A stretch of 64,000 bases of DNA from Riptortus pedestris (lineage: Eukaryota; Arthropoda; Insecta; Hemiptera; Alydidae), in the NCBI GenBank assembly GCA_019009955.1, contig CM032230.1:15624501-15688500 (forward strand), in the 5' to 3' direction. The notes under the pieces are model-generated. The model did no database searches and had not been told where the DNA came from. It saw nothing but the letters and a program-made list of their open reading frames with translations. Positions 1 through 9,537 of this stretch are shown here, piece after piece; the stretch's first letter is position 1, and every line of letters begins with the position of its first letter. The position numbers were made by a program, and so were the translations under genes.

Positions 1-214
1 TGAGTTAAAGCGTTGACCTATATATCACATGGCAAACCTAGAGTGGCGAGTTCGATTCTTGCCTGGGCAAAGGAAATTATTTAGTGACGAAATTCATTAA
101 ATAACATCCTAAATCCCACCCTGGCTAGAAAAGGGTGGTAACCTGTAGATAACCCGTCCCAATTAGCCTTAGTTGCAAAAAGTGGACGTTAATAAATAAT
201 AATAATAATAATAA
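1..214 (+). mobile_element. tRNA-derived SINE, copy S1, cut by the window edge
   Basis: The copy begins inside the tRNA-like head and keeps the pol III B-box-like GAGTTCGATTC. The body shared by all copies follows (CCCACCCTGGCTAGAAAAGG, then CCCAATTAGCCTTAGTTGC), ending in a TAA-rich tail. About twelve copies of this family occur in the window on both strands. The full-length copy at 12081-12307 defines the ends. The head is tRNA-like by the B box and by being the 5' end; I cannot name the parent tRNA. Confidence 0.85.
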
Positions 215-264
215 TTTTAAATTAGATTGCTTGTATACAAATTTTTGTTCAGACTTATAGTTAA

Positions 265-571
265 GGAAAAATTTCAAATTTTGGAATTCCTCCCTCTAAA
301 CCTCCACATCCTAGTCCGATTTCAGCAAATAGCGATCTTGATCTTTAATTTTATATGAAACGCTTATTTATCGAATTTGGCAATGATACAACTAAAACTA
401 CAACCACTAGAGAGGAACAGACAAGAATATATATAATTTTCATCTGACCTCATTTTCGTCGTCTCCTAGGTAGGATCGATGGACATTTGAGGAGGTTTTT
501 CGAAACTCGCGACATGAGTACAACCTCAATAGCAGATTTTCCTCAAGGAAATTCCGCTAGAAATAATAAAT
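265..571 (-). mobile_element. Family H (HINE/DINE-1-like) copy, 5' half
   Basis: On the minus strand this reads from the 5' end (degenerate TAGCGGAATTTCC) through the conserved block (TCCATCGATCCTACCTAGGA, ATGACGAAAATGAGG-like), a very short TA tract, and part of the first internal module. It is cut off before the 3' half. Confidence 0.75.
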
Positions 572-1127
572 GGTCTATATATGGCGTAAATGAGAAGCTA
601 TAAATCCATAGAAGGTTCTAACCCACTTTTGAAGAGTTCATTCATCTCTGATCTAGAAACTGTCGCAGCCTAGATCTGATCCAGTTGTCAGCTCTCGGAG
701 GAAATAGCTTCCTTTTTCAGCAAAAGCGGAAACAGTAAATTTCTCAGCTGTGCCATTTTACTGCGGGCAAGACCTCCCTTTCCAATATATATATACTGTA
801 AATCACTGCTCATAAATGTCCGCGGGAATATTGACGGTTTACGGCACAACATTCAATCATTTTTTCTTGAAATTGAATAATAAATGCAGTATGTCCTGTA
901 GTAAACTCCAGTGATTGATTTTATCATGGAAATCAGCTATTACTACAATTTTTAACCGACCATGAGTTTTATTTACTTTGAAGAAATTCATCTAGTATCG
1001 TGGTTCGTCTAATGCTGTTATCTCTTGTAGCATAAATCTTAACGTCTGGAGGGTTAATAATTAGTATGAAATGTATATATTTCATGAGAATTAGTACAAG
1101 ATGTAACATTCATTTTATTTAGCTAAT
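572..1127. other. Unassigned AT-rich stretch
   Basis: I recognise no gene or repeat family here. A short TA tract lies near 785-795. Confidence 0.4.
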
Positions 1128-1337
1128 AAATATTTGTCTGGTAACGCTCTAGTGGTCGTAATTTTGGTATGATCATTACTAAGCTCGATGATCGCCATTT
1201 AAGCGTTTTATCTAAAACAAAAGATAAAGTTCGTTAAGGGTAGAAGTTGGACCAGTCGGAGGGGGGAATTTCGAAAATTTAAAATATCTTCTTTATTATA
1301 AGTCGGATCGAAAAATTGTACATTACCAATAGTATTT
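1128..1337 (+). mobile_element. Family H fragment, internal module
   Basis: It contains the block after the microsatellite (GTCTGGTAACGCTCTAGTGG), then the module with GTTCGTTAAGG, a G run and GTCGGATCGAAAAATTGTA. Both ends are missing. Its right edge joins directly to the peptide-like remnant at 1338-1417. Confidence 0.75.
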
Positions 1338-1417
1338 TCATTGTGAGAACTTCGGCTGTCTGCTCCAGCGGTTGGAATTTTTGTTGTTCTCCAAATTTTC
1401 GATGGAAATGCGTTCAT
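1338..1417 (-). pseudogene. Short repeated coding-like remnant (copy 1)
   Basis: The minus strand encodes a peptide starting MNAFPSKIWRTTKIPTAGAD and continuing SRSSHNENT. A second copy at 16518-16628 on the plus strand encodes MDTFPLKICRTTKIPTAGAD then SRGTHNDNT. The frame is the same in both, with changes at scattered codons. I do not recognise the protein. It is probably a fragment of a repeated or retroposed coding sequence; chance conservation of a non-coding repeat is possible. Confidence 0.45.
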
Positions 1418-1590
1418 CTTCGACAGTCAATAAATTTAATTTAATTTGAATAGCTACTTCAATCATATGGTTTGGATTTTATTTTAATATGGTTTTCCAC
1501 GTCTCAGAGAGAGACACCGTCCACGCCGTTTATTGTATTTGTTCTCTTGTTAATTTCTATAGCTTCTAGGACCAATCATTTACCGAGATG

Positions 1591-1617
1591 ATCCTCTCTG
1601 TGTAAAACAGAGAGGAT
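1591..1617. repeat. Perfect 11-bp inverted repeat (hairpin)
   Basis: ATCCTCTCTGT at 1591-1601 pairs perfectly with ACAGAGAGGAT at 1607-1617 across a 5-nt loop. It abuts the A-rich 3' end of the minus-strand LINE remnant that begins at 1618. Confidence 0.6.
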
Positions 1618-2103
1618 TTATTTATTTATTTGAAGAGCTCCGCAACTAGGCGATGACGCTCTGCACCATTTATTTGAATTCTCCAAATTAAAATTTTAAA
1701 ATAAAGGAAAAATATTTTCGAAATTATTAAAACATATTTTAAATATATGGAAATAAATTTAAGGAAATGTTAAAATAAACCTATGTAAAACTATAAATTT
1801 TGAGATAAATCCTGCCATGAGGGTATGGAAGTCTAAGACACAAAATTAAAAATGTGTTATACAGAGACTTAATACGCAGAGAAATGAGTAGGGTAAGTGG
1901 GTTTTAAAGGTTGTTGTAAATGTCTGTTGTCTTCAAGTGGTTTAAGATTGTATTTATATGTGGGCTACCTTCTGTTAATAGTTCGTGCAAATCGTTCGGT
2001 AAGTTCAAATGTTCAGGTAGTCTGCAGTCGGTCAGGAGATGTTTAATGGTCAGTACTGTGTTACAGTGAGTGCATGTCGATCTTAGGTGTATGAGCTATG
2101 AAT
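1618..2103 (-). pseudogene. LINE 3' end (Jockey/I/R1-like), ORF2 C-terminus plus 3' UTR
   Basis: On the minus strand, codons from about 2098 to the stop at 1904-1906 encode LIHLRST followed by CTHCNTVLTIKHLLTDC. That is the C-terminal Cys-His motif (C-x2-C-x8-H-x4-C) found at the end of the pol polyprotein of many Jockey, I and R1-group LINEs. A 3' UTR follows and ends in repeated AAAT units at about 1618-1632. The reverse transcriptase and endonuclease are absent, so this is a 5'-truncated dead copy. The clade is uncertain. Confidence 0.7.
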
Positions 2104-2159
2104 GTGTAAGTAGTGAATGTCCGAAACAGAGAGAATCATCTGTGTAAAAGATTTGCGAG

Positions 2160-2485
2160 ATTTAGTTATGTCATCAATCAAGATGTTACGTTCTTGTTTC
2201 AAAAATGTTTGTTCTATCCATATCATACTCGATATTTAACCTTTTCTGCCAACAATAAAAATTATATTTGTCAATGGCTGAAATCGGATACGGGAAAGCG
2301 GGGGTTTTTAGGGGTGGGAATCGAAAATTCAAAATATAACCGTTATTTTGTTTCGGATCATAAAATGTTGTAGAACAGATATTGTAAAACTATTGATGAT
2401 GTACAGTTGTTGAGAATATATGGTGAGAAGAAATCACTAGTGCGTCACTAGCACTTGGGAAATCTGCTTAGTTTACGCAGATCCT
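2160..2485 (+). mobile_element. Family H copy, second module and 3' terminus
   Basis: It runs from the second internal module (CATACTCGATATTTAACC, GGCTGAAATCGGA, a G-rich tract) to the 3' inverted repeat GGGAAATCTGCTTAGTTTAC and a damaged hairpin. The 5' half is missing. Confidence 0.75.
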
Positions 2486-2489
2486 GCGT

Positions 2490-3040
2490 TTTTTTTATTA
2501 TGTACAGGGATATTTTCCTCCTTCCTGAAATTGCTAAAACCCAGCATCTGATTAGAACAGAAATAAATACACCATCTTGCCCGTCATTACAAAAATCATT
2601 TATTGAAATTATTCTTGTTCATTATTTTATCTTAGATTTAGTATTGTAAATTCCCATTTTTATGAGAGATTATCACTGTATATAAACTAGTTCTAACTTA
2701 CATAGTAATAAAATATAATGGCAACCTTAGTATAGATTTTTACGAGCAGAAATAAATCGAAACACTTAACTCGTAATAAATAAATAATATTTCGCAAGTT
2801 TTGATTGTATCCTGTCTTGACATTGTACCCAGTCAATAAACATAAATAAAACCGGTTGTAAAAACAAAATAATGGTCTAACAGGCATCTGGGCAGTTTTT
2901 ATGTGTGAGTGACATTCTCAAAGAGTTGAAACATATTTTCGCAATTTAGTCTGATTTTAGAAATGGAGAATGGTGCGACGATGACCCACCAGAATATGGA
3001 AAATCTGCTAAGTTTACGCAGCCCTTGAGTTACGGACTTT
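2490..3040 (+). mobile_element. Family H subfamily D copy, inverted partner of 27160-27775
   Basis: About 550 bp match the minus strand of 27160-27775 throughout, including ATCTGATTAGAACAGAAATA and GAGAGATTATCACT. Both copies finish with the family H 3' terminus (AAATCTGCTAAGTTTACGCA). The internal sequence differs from the usual family H modules, so this is a separate subfamily that kept the terminal signal but carries a different interior. Confidence 0.75.
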
Positions 3041-3269
3041 AATTAAAGGTATATTGTCTACAGAGAGTTTTAGAGTCTTAAACTCTCCAATATTTACGGC
3101 AAACTATATACATGCATTTTTTATTTCTGGTAGCTATATTTGAAAGTTAACAGAATAGATAGACCAACTACTTAAGAGAATTCAGTGTATCTAATTAATA
3201 TATATTCTGTGTTAGTTGAAAGAATTTACTTAATATCAAAACTATAATTTATAATTTAGGCAGCCCTTG

Positions 3270-3640
3270 TGTTTTCTTTATTTTTTTCTCCTCATAGTAA
3301 CCCTATGGGGAGTTATTTATTTGAATAAATGTCCCATTGCCACGTGGCATATTACATGTGTGATTATGTTTAAATACATTATTATTTTACAATATGTGAT
3401 ATATACATATTAATAAACCATCTAATCAAATATAATACAAAAATAATAATAAAGTATAATATTAAAATAAGTAAGATAATTAAAAATAAAATTAATAAAT
3501 GAAATGAAAAAATAAATAAATAAATAAAACAAAACAAATAAATTAAAGTTAAATTCAACTGATGTTTAATTTGCGAGTCTATGTAAGGTATGTATATTGA
3601 ATTATAATTCCCATTCCTCACAATCAACTTTATATTCTAA
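3270..3640 (-). mobile_element. LINE 3' UTR remnant
   Basis: The motif TAACCCTATGGGGAGTTATT and the downstream landmarks TTTAATTTGCGAGTCTA and CTTTATATTCTAATGTAT recur at 38213-39165. The first landmark also recurs, diverged, at 46028, where the same sequence follows a LINE ORF2 C-terminus on the minus strand. I therefore read it as the 3' UTR of that LINE. The interior is a run of AAATA and AAAC units. Confidence 0.6.
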
Positions 3641-3929
3641 TGTATTTTTGCTATATCGATATCTATACTTTTGATAAACTTTATAAGTTCTTTATTATAT
3701 TTATTAAATATAATATGGGGTGGAGCACTTGTGTTTGGCGGATTATTTTGTCTGTAAGGAGTGATGGTAAATATCTATGTTTATATATATACGAGTATAT
3801 ATGGTTGAATCGGTGTTAATTCGAAGGTTGTAAGCATAGAATATTTTTATATGTTTATGGTAAATATTTTCTCCTTAGATGGTGAGTTCGTGGGCTGAGT
3901 AGTTGGCTACTCAGGTTTTCTAGGTATTT
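3641..3929. other. Unassigned AT-rich stretch
   Basis: No feature recognised; a short TATA tract lies at 3782-3800. Confidence 0.3.
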
Positions 3930-4279
3930 CTGAAAAACGAAATCATCAATGTTACTAAAGATCATATAGTTAATGGCTGAAATGTGACCAAGAATCGGGA
4001 GGTTTGAATGAGAGAATTTCAAAAATATCTCCTTTATTATAATTCGGATCGAAAAATGTTATAGAAACAATCATGTAAAAGTATTCAAGATCTACATTTG
4101 CAGCTCCTTACATTTTCTCAAAATACAAATACTGAGTGAGTTTTTGTACTCTGTTTTCATCCTTCCGTAGTAGATTTTTTTACTTAGAAATAGAGAATAT
4201 ATGGTAAGTTGAGATCAACAGTGTGTCCTCCAGTAGCGGAAATTAGGTTAATTTACGCAGCCCTGCGTGACGGACTTTC
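3930..4279 (+). mobile_element. Family H copy, second module and 3' terminus
   Basis: It starts in the second module (AGTTAATGGCTGAAATG) and ends with the 3' hairpin GCAGCCCTGC and TGACGGACTTT. The 5' half is missing. Confidence 0.7.
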
Positions 4280-5405
4280 ATTTATGCATAGCTATCAAAA
4301 TTGTAAAACTTCTTTATGAGCCTAATAAGTGGCAGGTTTAAGATGCTAAAAGAAGCCAGGTTGCTCCTCTTGGGTTCTACCTACTAGACAGCCCTTGACT
4401 TTCTCGAGATGCAGTAAAAAGTAGTGCTTTGAAAGCCTGTGATTGTTTGCGGTTTGTGTGCAATTGGCACTCTTTGCCTTTCTTCGTTGGAGCAAAAACT
4501 AGATACCGTATGTGAAAGGCAATGCGGAACACTGCTCAATGCTAAAACCGTAAAAAGCAGTCGCAATTCTACTCCTTTATTATCATCTTCAGGGATGAAA
4601 GGAGTCGTAAAAGCCAATGGGCCGCTGACAGAGATTTAAATGGGAGACGAACGGATCATCTGATTAGGCTAAATGTAATTAATGGGTCTTTGGTTGGTAT
4701 TGCCAAGAGACCCGCGTCCAATGGCATCAGGTGGAATGGAAAACCTGGAGAGATATTGCCCATTCCCTTATACGACATCTTAATCATCATTCGAAGCGAT
4801 GAGTTCGGAATAATGAGGTCTTATCTTGCCCAAATGATGATCTGATCAAGACAGCCGATTTATGGCTCCATCAATCTTGCTCTACCCGAAATAAGTTAAC
4901 GCCAGCAGACATCTTCAAAGGAATCGCTCATGTTTCCAGCGAAAGGGAAGGATCCTCTTCTGAACTTTGGCCCTCTCTTGCTCAACTGGAAAATTGATTT
5001 AGAAATGGAATGCTCATTAGCCAAATACCTCGGCCATTCCATTAACTCGCTACGGTAATTATTGTCTCGAATGGCCATTCGTGGCTATTTAAGGTGTGTT
5101 TTATGTATTTCGCGTATATTTTTTTTTAAATCTACAGATCCGTAAAGCTCAATAAATGCATAATACATTATATAATTTTGACATGCGGATGCAGTGTTCG
5201 TGGAATTTATACTCCAAGGGTGAAAGAAATGGCAAAACTCCAACATAAAATACTTAGGATAACCGACTTTGGCCTCCTCCATGAGCCATCAGTTCTAGAG
5301 ATATAACAGAAAATAAAATCAGAAACAATAACTTAATATCATATCAAAACGGTCAAAATTTCACAGAATACAGCATGTATATTCGATGTGCGATTGTATC
5401 TATTT

Positions 5406-5407
<2 letters not shown>
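4280..5407. other. Unassigned stretch, partly richer in G+C
   Basis: The section 4380-4880 is visibly less AT-rich than its surroundings and does not match any repeat in the window. Short open frames overlap on both strands at about 4384-4640, but I recognise no protein and see no splice structure. It may be low-copy sequence. Confidence 0.3.

Positions 5408-5408
<1 letters not shown>

Positions 5409-5491
<83 letters not shown>
5409..5491. repeat. (TA)n microsatellite, about 83 bp
   Basis: A pure TA tract. Its flanks are not family H, unlike most TA tracts in this window. Apparent Tyr-Ile-repeat proteins on both strands are translations of it. Confidence 0.95.
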
Positions 5492-5493
<2 letters not shown>

Positions 5494-5553
5494 CTAAATA
5501 ATTCCTCTCCTCACAATATCGATTTGCTGAGGAGTTATTCATTCATTACAAAC

Positions 5554-5589
5554 TATGGCGGATCAAGTCAGCTGACTTGAGCCGCTATA
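5554..5589. repeat. Near-perfect 36-bp palindrome
   Basis: The core TCAAGTCAGCTGACTTGA (5563-5580) is a perfect 18-bp palindrome. One mismatch outside it, pairing resumes for eight more bases on each side, including one G-T pair. It lies about 65 bp after the TA microsatellite. Confidence 0.7.
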
Positions 5590-5685
5590 TTTTATAAGAC
5601 GTTCTCTGACTGACACAGCTAGTTGAAGGCCCCCATATAAAGACGAAATCGTTGTCGTAGTTACCTCTTAGTGCTCTATTTGCAC

Positions 5686-5713
5686 CTGATGAGGTGCCAT
5701 CTGGGCTCGAAAC
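5686..5713 (+). ncRNA. Hammerhead-ribozyme-like core (relic)
   Basis: CTGATGA at 5686-5692 fits the hammerhead CUGANGA box and GAAAC at 5709-5713 fits the second conserved box. The intervening 16 nt can form helix II with G-C and C-G pairs at its ends but two internal mismatches. A helix I partner is not obvious. The arrangement resembles hammerheads in UTRs of Penelope-like elements. CACCTGATGAGGTG can alternatively fold into a simple hairpin. Treat as a degenerate relic. Confidence 0.4.
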
Positions 5714-5719
5714 AAGTAA

Positions 5720-6225
5720 GGATATAAAATTGATTTTAACAATCATTGGATGTTTTTTTGTCCACCTTCCACTATTGATTGCTTACATGAATTTTATTTG
5801 AACAGAGGGATTATCTCTATCAATTTTATTTATTAGAATGATTTTTTTAATAATTGTCGCCATTCAATAATTTTGACCATTTTGTTATGATGTAATTGTA
5901 TTATTTCTGAAAAGGTTTTGATTTTTTTCTATATCTCATTGTCCCCTCTTTTACAGGACTTATGATGTATATCAATATTGTGTATTGGAGTTTAGCCATT
6001 TCTTTCCGGAGCTCACCGAATTCCTTTAAATGTTTCTTCAAACTATGATCAATTGGTGAACCCATTGATAGATTCCCATACCGACGACATAGCCGCTTAA
6101 AACGGATACAAAATGCTCGAAACGTTCTTTTGAAATATCGGAGACCACTAAATAAATTTTCTCTGAGTCATAAACATTTGCATAGAACGTCCTTCTTGTT
6201 GGTTATTTGGGAGTTATAATTCGCA
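5720..6225. other. Unassigned AT-rich stretch
   Basis: Probably in part the UTR of the element that carried the hammerhead-like core at 5686. No coding sequence recognised. Confidence 0.3.
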
Positions 6226-6310
6226 CAATGGTAGAGCGTCGGACTTTAGATCACCGAAGTCAAGCATCAACGAACTTGGTCAATACTTGATGGGAAACTG
6301 CGGAGTTAGT
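6226..6310 (+). mobile_element. Chimeric tRNA-like / 5S rRNA-like SINE head
   Basis: CAATGGTAGAGCGTCGGACT resembles a tRNA D-arm with its A box. It is followed directly by GATCACCGAAGTCAAGCA, which matches the start of the internal control region of animal 5S rRNA. TACTTGATGGGAAACTGC then corresponds to the 5S C box (normally TACTTGGATGGGTGACCGC). The 5S order and spacing are kept, but the rest of 5S is absent, so this is not a 5S gene. It fits a 5S-derived (SINE3-type) retroposon head. The body may extend to about 6540. Confidence 0.6.
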
Positions 6311-7281
6311 ACCTCTTTTTGCTACCAGAGCGAAGGTGTCGCAGCTGTAGTAGAATGTTTGGAGTCTAGTGAGTAAATCTGCATGACAGCCAGTAGATTT
6401 GACGAGCGACATTGACTTTCTGATCAAATTGGCCGTTAGTAATATAACAACTGCCCACTTCCCAGCTATAATGAGGCCTGACAGCCTACTGGAGACAGCT
6501 CATTCCAGGTTCTCCTTGGTTAACGGGGGCTTTACGTCGAGTTGATGACTCACAATGTAAACCTCTGATCATGAATTCCTTAAGCCAAGTTCAGAGCGGC
6601 TAAAGACCTTTAAGGTCTATTATGCTAACCAAAAATATAAAAATGTCATGCAGATTGGCTCGCCCTATGAACAAATGGTATTTGTTTTAATATATTTTCC
6701 TTCATACGAAACTAGTTCTTTTATCAGATAGATAGAACAACTGACTCATGAGTATCAGTGTTAGGAAGGGAAGCACAGTTCTGAAAGAGTGATGATAACG
6801 TAATCAGAGGTCAAAATATATCTCGCAAATTTCAAGATACCAGTCAATTTAGCATTTATTATAATTATTTATAATAATCTACAATATTCTTTCTTGTACG
6901 AATTTCCAGTGGCAACATACAATGGATGAGATAATATTGAAGTTACATTTGAATTGTGTTCTGCATACTCAGAATGGTTAATGCCTACTATTAGGCATAT
7001 TACCGTATGCAAGCTCGGATTGATGGATTTCCAGCAATTCCCTCCAGTCTTTCTAATGCCTTTATTGTTGAACAGTCCCACTGCACTACGAATTCCTACC
7101 AGGCTTAGGCTGTAGATTCAAACTAGAAAACACATCTAAACAACTTTGATGATGAACATTTCTCAAGACTCGCGCTGAACAGAAAGTCTGAGAAGACTAT
7201 TGCTGTGGATTCCCAACCAAAAAACAAAATAGTCCTCAAGGAAAATTGTTGAGGAGTAAAAGATTTCATATTATGTGATCA
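6311..7281. other. Possible SINE body, then unassigned sequence
   Basis: To about 6540 the sequence is less AT-rich and may be the body of the 5S-like SINE. Beyond that I see no recognisable feature. Confidence 0.3.
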
Positions 7282-7608
7282 TTGTATGTAAATTTCGGGG
7301 AATCTTCAGTAAATTCAAAGCAACCTCACACAATGTCTTGTACAAATAAACCTTTCCTTGCCAAAAAAAGGGATCACTACATTAATAGAAACGCGATAGG
7401 GAAAAGGGCCGGTAGAACGTGCAACGGGTTCCCTTTGCCATCTGTATGCCTCTATAATCAAAGGTACAAGAGAATAGTACTCCACACCGATCTGAAGGGT
7501 AAAGCTGTTAGAAAACTAACTCTCAGTAGAGAGCATAAAATGATTAATGCCCTGGATATGAACATTAGGGCAGGGTGGTTTACGGTCTCATGTATGCTGT
7601 ATGTCACA

Positions 7609-7650
<42 letters not shown>

Positions 7651-7773
7651 CCACACACAACAACAATTTTAATTTTTGTCAAAGATTGGTCTCCTTCCAT
7701 CCTTATTCTAGAGCTTTCAGGATACCCCAGGTTAAAAAGAAATCATTTTTCCTTCCTTGTACGAACTAACTAA
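7282..7773 (+). CDS. Uncertain open frame of 163 codons crossing a TA microsatellite
   Basis: The first 105 codons (MYVNFGESSVNSKQPHT onward) are outside repeats and include basic patches. The frame then passes through a (TA)n tract at 7616-7647, giving Tyr-Ile repeats, and ends at VRTN. I recognise no domain, signal peptide or family. No upstream splice acceptor or Kozak-like context supports it. It is most likely a chance open frame, reported because it is the longest frame here not wholly created by simple sequence. Confidence 0.1.
7616..7647. repeat. (TA)n microsatellite
   Basis: A pure TA tract of about 32 bp, not in a family H context. Confidence 0.9.
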
Positions 7774-8009
7774 TTTCGTCTAACGTCTGTACTTACCTCG
7801 AGTAACTCAAGAAAGGCTAGCCTTAGAATGTTTAAATTGCAAATTTGGGGTTGATGTAACCTATGGTTGTGCACTTCTCTTGATTGAAAACGAGAAAGGG
7901 GCGGGTGAGGTACTGAAGTCAGCTAAATTTAAAAAAATATATTTTTCAGTTATGCATTAGAGGTAAAAAAACAATTCGATATAACTTTAACAGTTATCAA
8001 AAAAAATGT

Positions 8010-8110
8010 CAATAATACCTCACATAAATCCTACCCTGGAAAGAAAAAGTGGTAACCTGAAAATAACCCATACCAAGTAGCCTTAGTAGCACAGAGTGGA
8101 CGTTGAGGAA
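8010..8110 (+). mobile_element. SINE copy S2, 3' part, diverged
   Basis: It matches the SINE body from CACATAAATCCTACCCTGG to AGAGTGGACGTTG. The tRNA-like head and the TAA tail are missing or changed. Confidence 0.75.
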
Positions 8111-9209
8111 TTACACAATGTCTACAAACTATATTCTTTCACATTTTTCAATCCGATATCATGGAGGTGAGAGATAATATGAAATGAAGTGAAAGCTAAT
8201 ATTTCTTAAATTTATTTTGATAGGAGTACAAGGAAGAGGTGTGTGTAGCCAGAATATATTAAGATAAAGATGAATCCAGAAAAAGATACTCATAGACAAC
8301 CCCCTTTGACACATTTAATCCCTTCTGTTTATTTCCAAATTTTTAAATATGTTTTTTTTTATGAATTTTTGTACCTTACAAATTTGGATTATTAAGAACC
8401 GGAACATTCCCCATTCACACGAATTTTGACTCGTTTATCTACTACGGCCATACAATGGTGTTTAAACCATCAACGATTAATGAAACCATACAATTATTGA
8501 GGTCAAGTGCAAGCCCTGCAAACAAATTGCATAGTGCATGTGAGCCTTGCATGCAAATAGCCTGCAGCCTAATCTGATCGATCATGAACTACCGTGGGAA
8601 ACCTATACAACAAATTGCTCACAGCTCTTTCCTTGTTTTATTTTTACATTATACAACACAGCATAAACATATCCTCAATTACTTTGTAACGATTTCTTTT
8701 TTTAAACATTCAATTTTGACGGCCTTGCCTTTTTATTTCTAAGACAAAAAGCTCTAGGCCAATTCTGAACTAGTCATTTGGAATACAACACAGTTGTACA
8801 TTTCAATATAGTGATTTAATAGTGGTTATTTTAAATCGTTGGGAATAGAAGTAAATCACGTTTTGTTTCAAGTGGTAAATTTTATAATTTTTGAAAAATA
8901 AAATAAAAATTAAAGAAAATTACTACAAATAATATACAAAACAATGAATCAACAAGCATGAAGAAATCATGACGCAAAAGAAAGTGGAGCAACCCAATAA
9001 AAATATTAATTGGAATTCTATATGAAACTTTCGCCATTTAATGTATTGCATTATTCCTGATACTGTATGGATAATTTCTTAAGCATTTCATAACAAGAAT
9101 CTTTCATGTAGTAAAAGTTTCTTTATTATTTCTTACATTTTCTTTCATAAGTATTTGCTGATTTGATTTGATTGATTCAATAATTTCTTTGACTCAACTT
9201 ATAAAAACA
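8111..9209. other. Unassigned AT-rich stretch
   Basis: No repeat of the window's families and no coding sequence recognised. Confidence 0.3.
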
Positions 9210-9265
9210 TTAATGCCCATTTCAGTTGATTAGGTTTTTTTTAAGCATACTGAAATGGGCATTAA
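9210..9265. repeat. Perfect 17-bp stem hairpin, 22-nt loop
   Basis: TTAATGCCCATTTCAGT at 9210-9226 pairs perfectly with ACTGAAATGGGCATTAA at 9249-9265. The stem is shorter than a typical animal miRNA precursor, and the flanks do not extend the pairing. It could be a small inverted-repeat element or a degraded MITE. Confidence 0.6.
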
Positions 9266-9467
9266 AGTACGCTTCTTGTAAAACATATGCAATGAAAACC
9301 CGTAAATATAAATTAGTCAATACTGTCAAACTTTAAAAATTAAAATAAATAAAAGACTTACAAAGCTTCTATTTTATATTTTTAACTCATTCATTGTCAT
9401 ACTTTCATGAATTATATGTATTTTAAATTTACATTACCTTACTAATTTATTTATTTCTATGTTTCAG

Positions 9468-9537
9468 GTACGAAAATTTGTATTTACTAATGGAAAAAAA
9501 TGAGGTAATTATAATCCGCAATCCAAATTATAACTAA
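9468..9537 (+). CDS. Possible 3'-terminal exon (speculative)
   Basis: A strong acceptor-like signal precedes it: branch-point-like TTACTAAT, a T-rich tract and TTTCAG ending at 9467. From 9469 the frame reads YENLYLLMEKNEVIIIRNPN and stops at TAA 9535-9537. AATAAA follows at 9546-9551. The pieces lie where a last exon would need them, but the peptide is too short to recognise and no other exon is visible. Alternatively a GAG|GTAATT donor could make a 37-nt internal exon. Random occurrence in AT-rich DNA is a real possibility. Confidence 0.15.

Noticed and set aside
4430..4640. Overlapping 66- and 77-codon frames as a gene
   Set aside because: They are antisense to each other, without known domain, splice signals or codon evidence.
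5339..5580. Open frames rich in Tyr-Ile on both strands
   Set aside because: They are translations of the TA microsatellite at 5409-5491. The same applies to frames at 7458, 16509, 43561, 43661 and 46117.
6226..6310. Functional 5S rRNA or tRNA gene
   Set aside because: The 5S 5' and 3' thirds and the tRNA acceptor and T arms are missing; only promoter-like parts remain.
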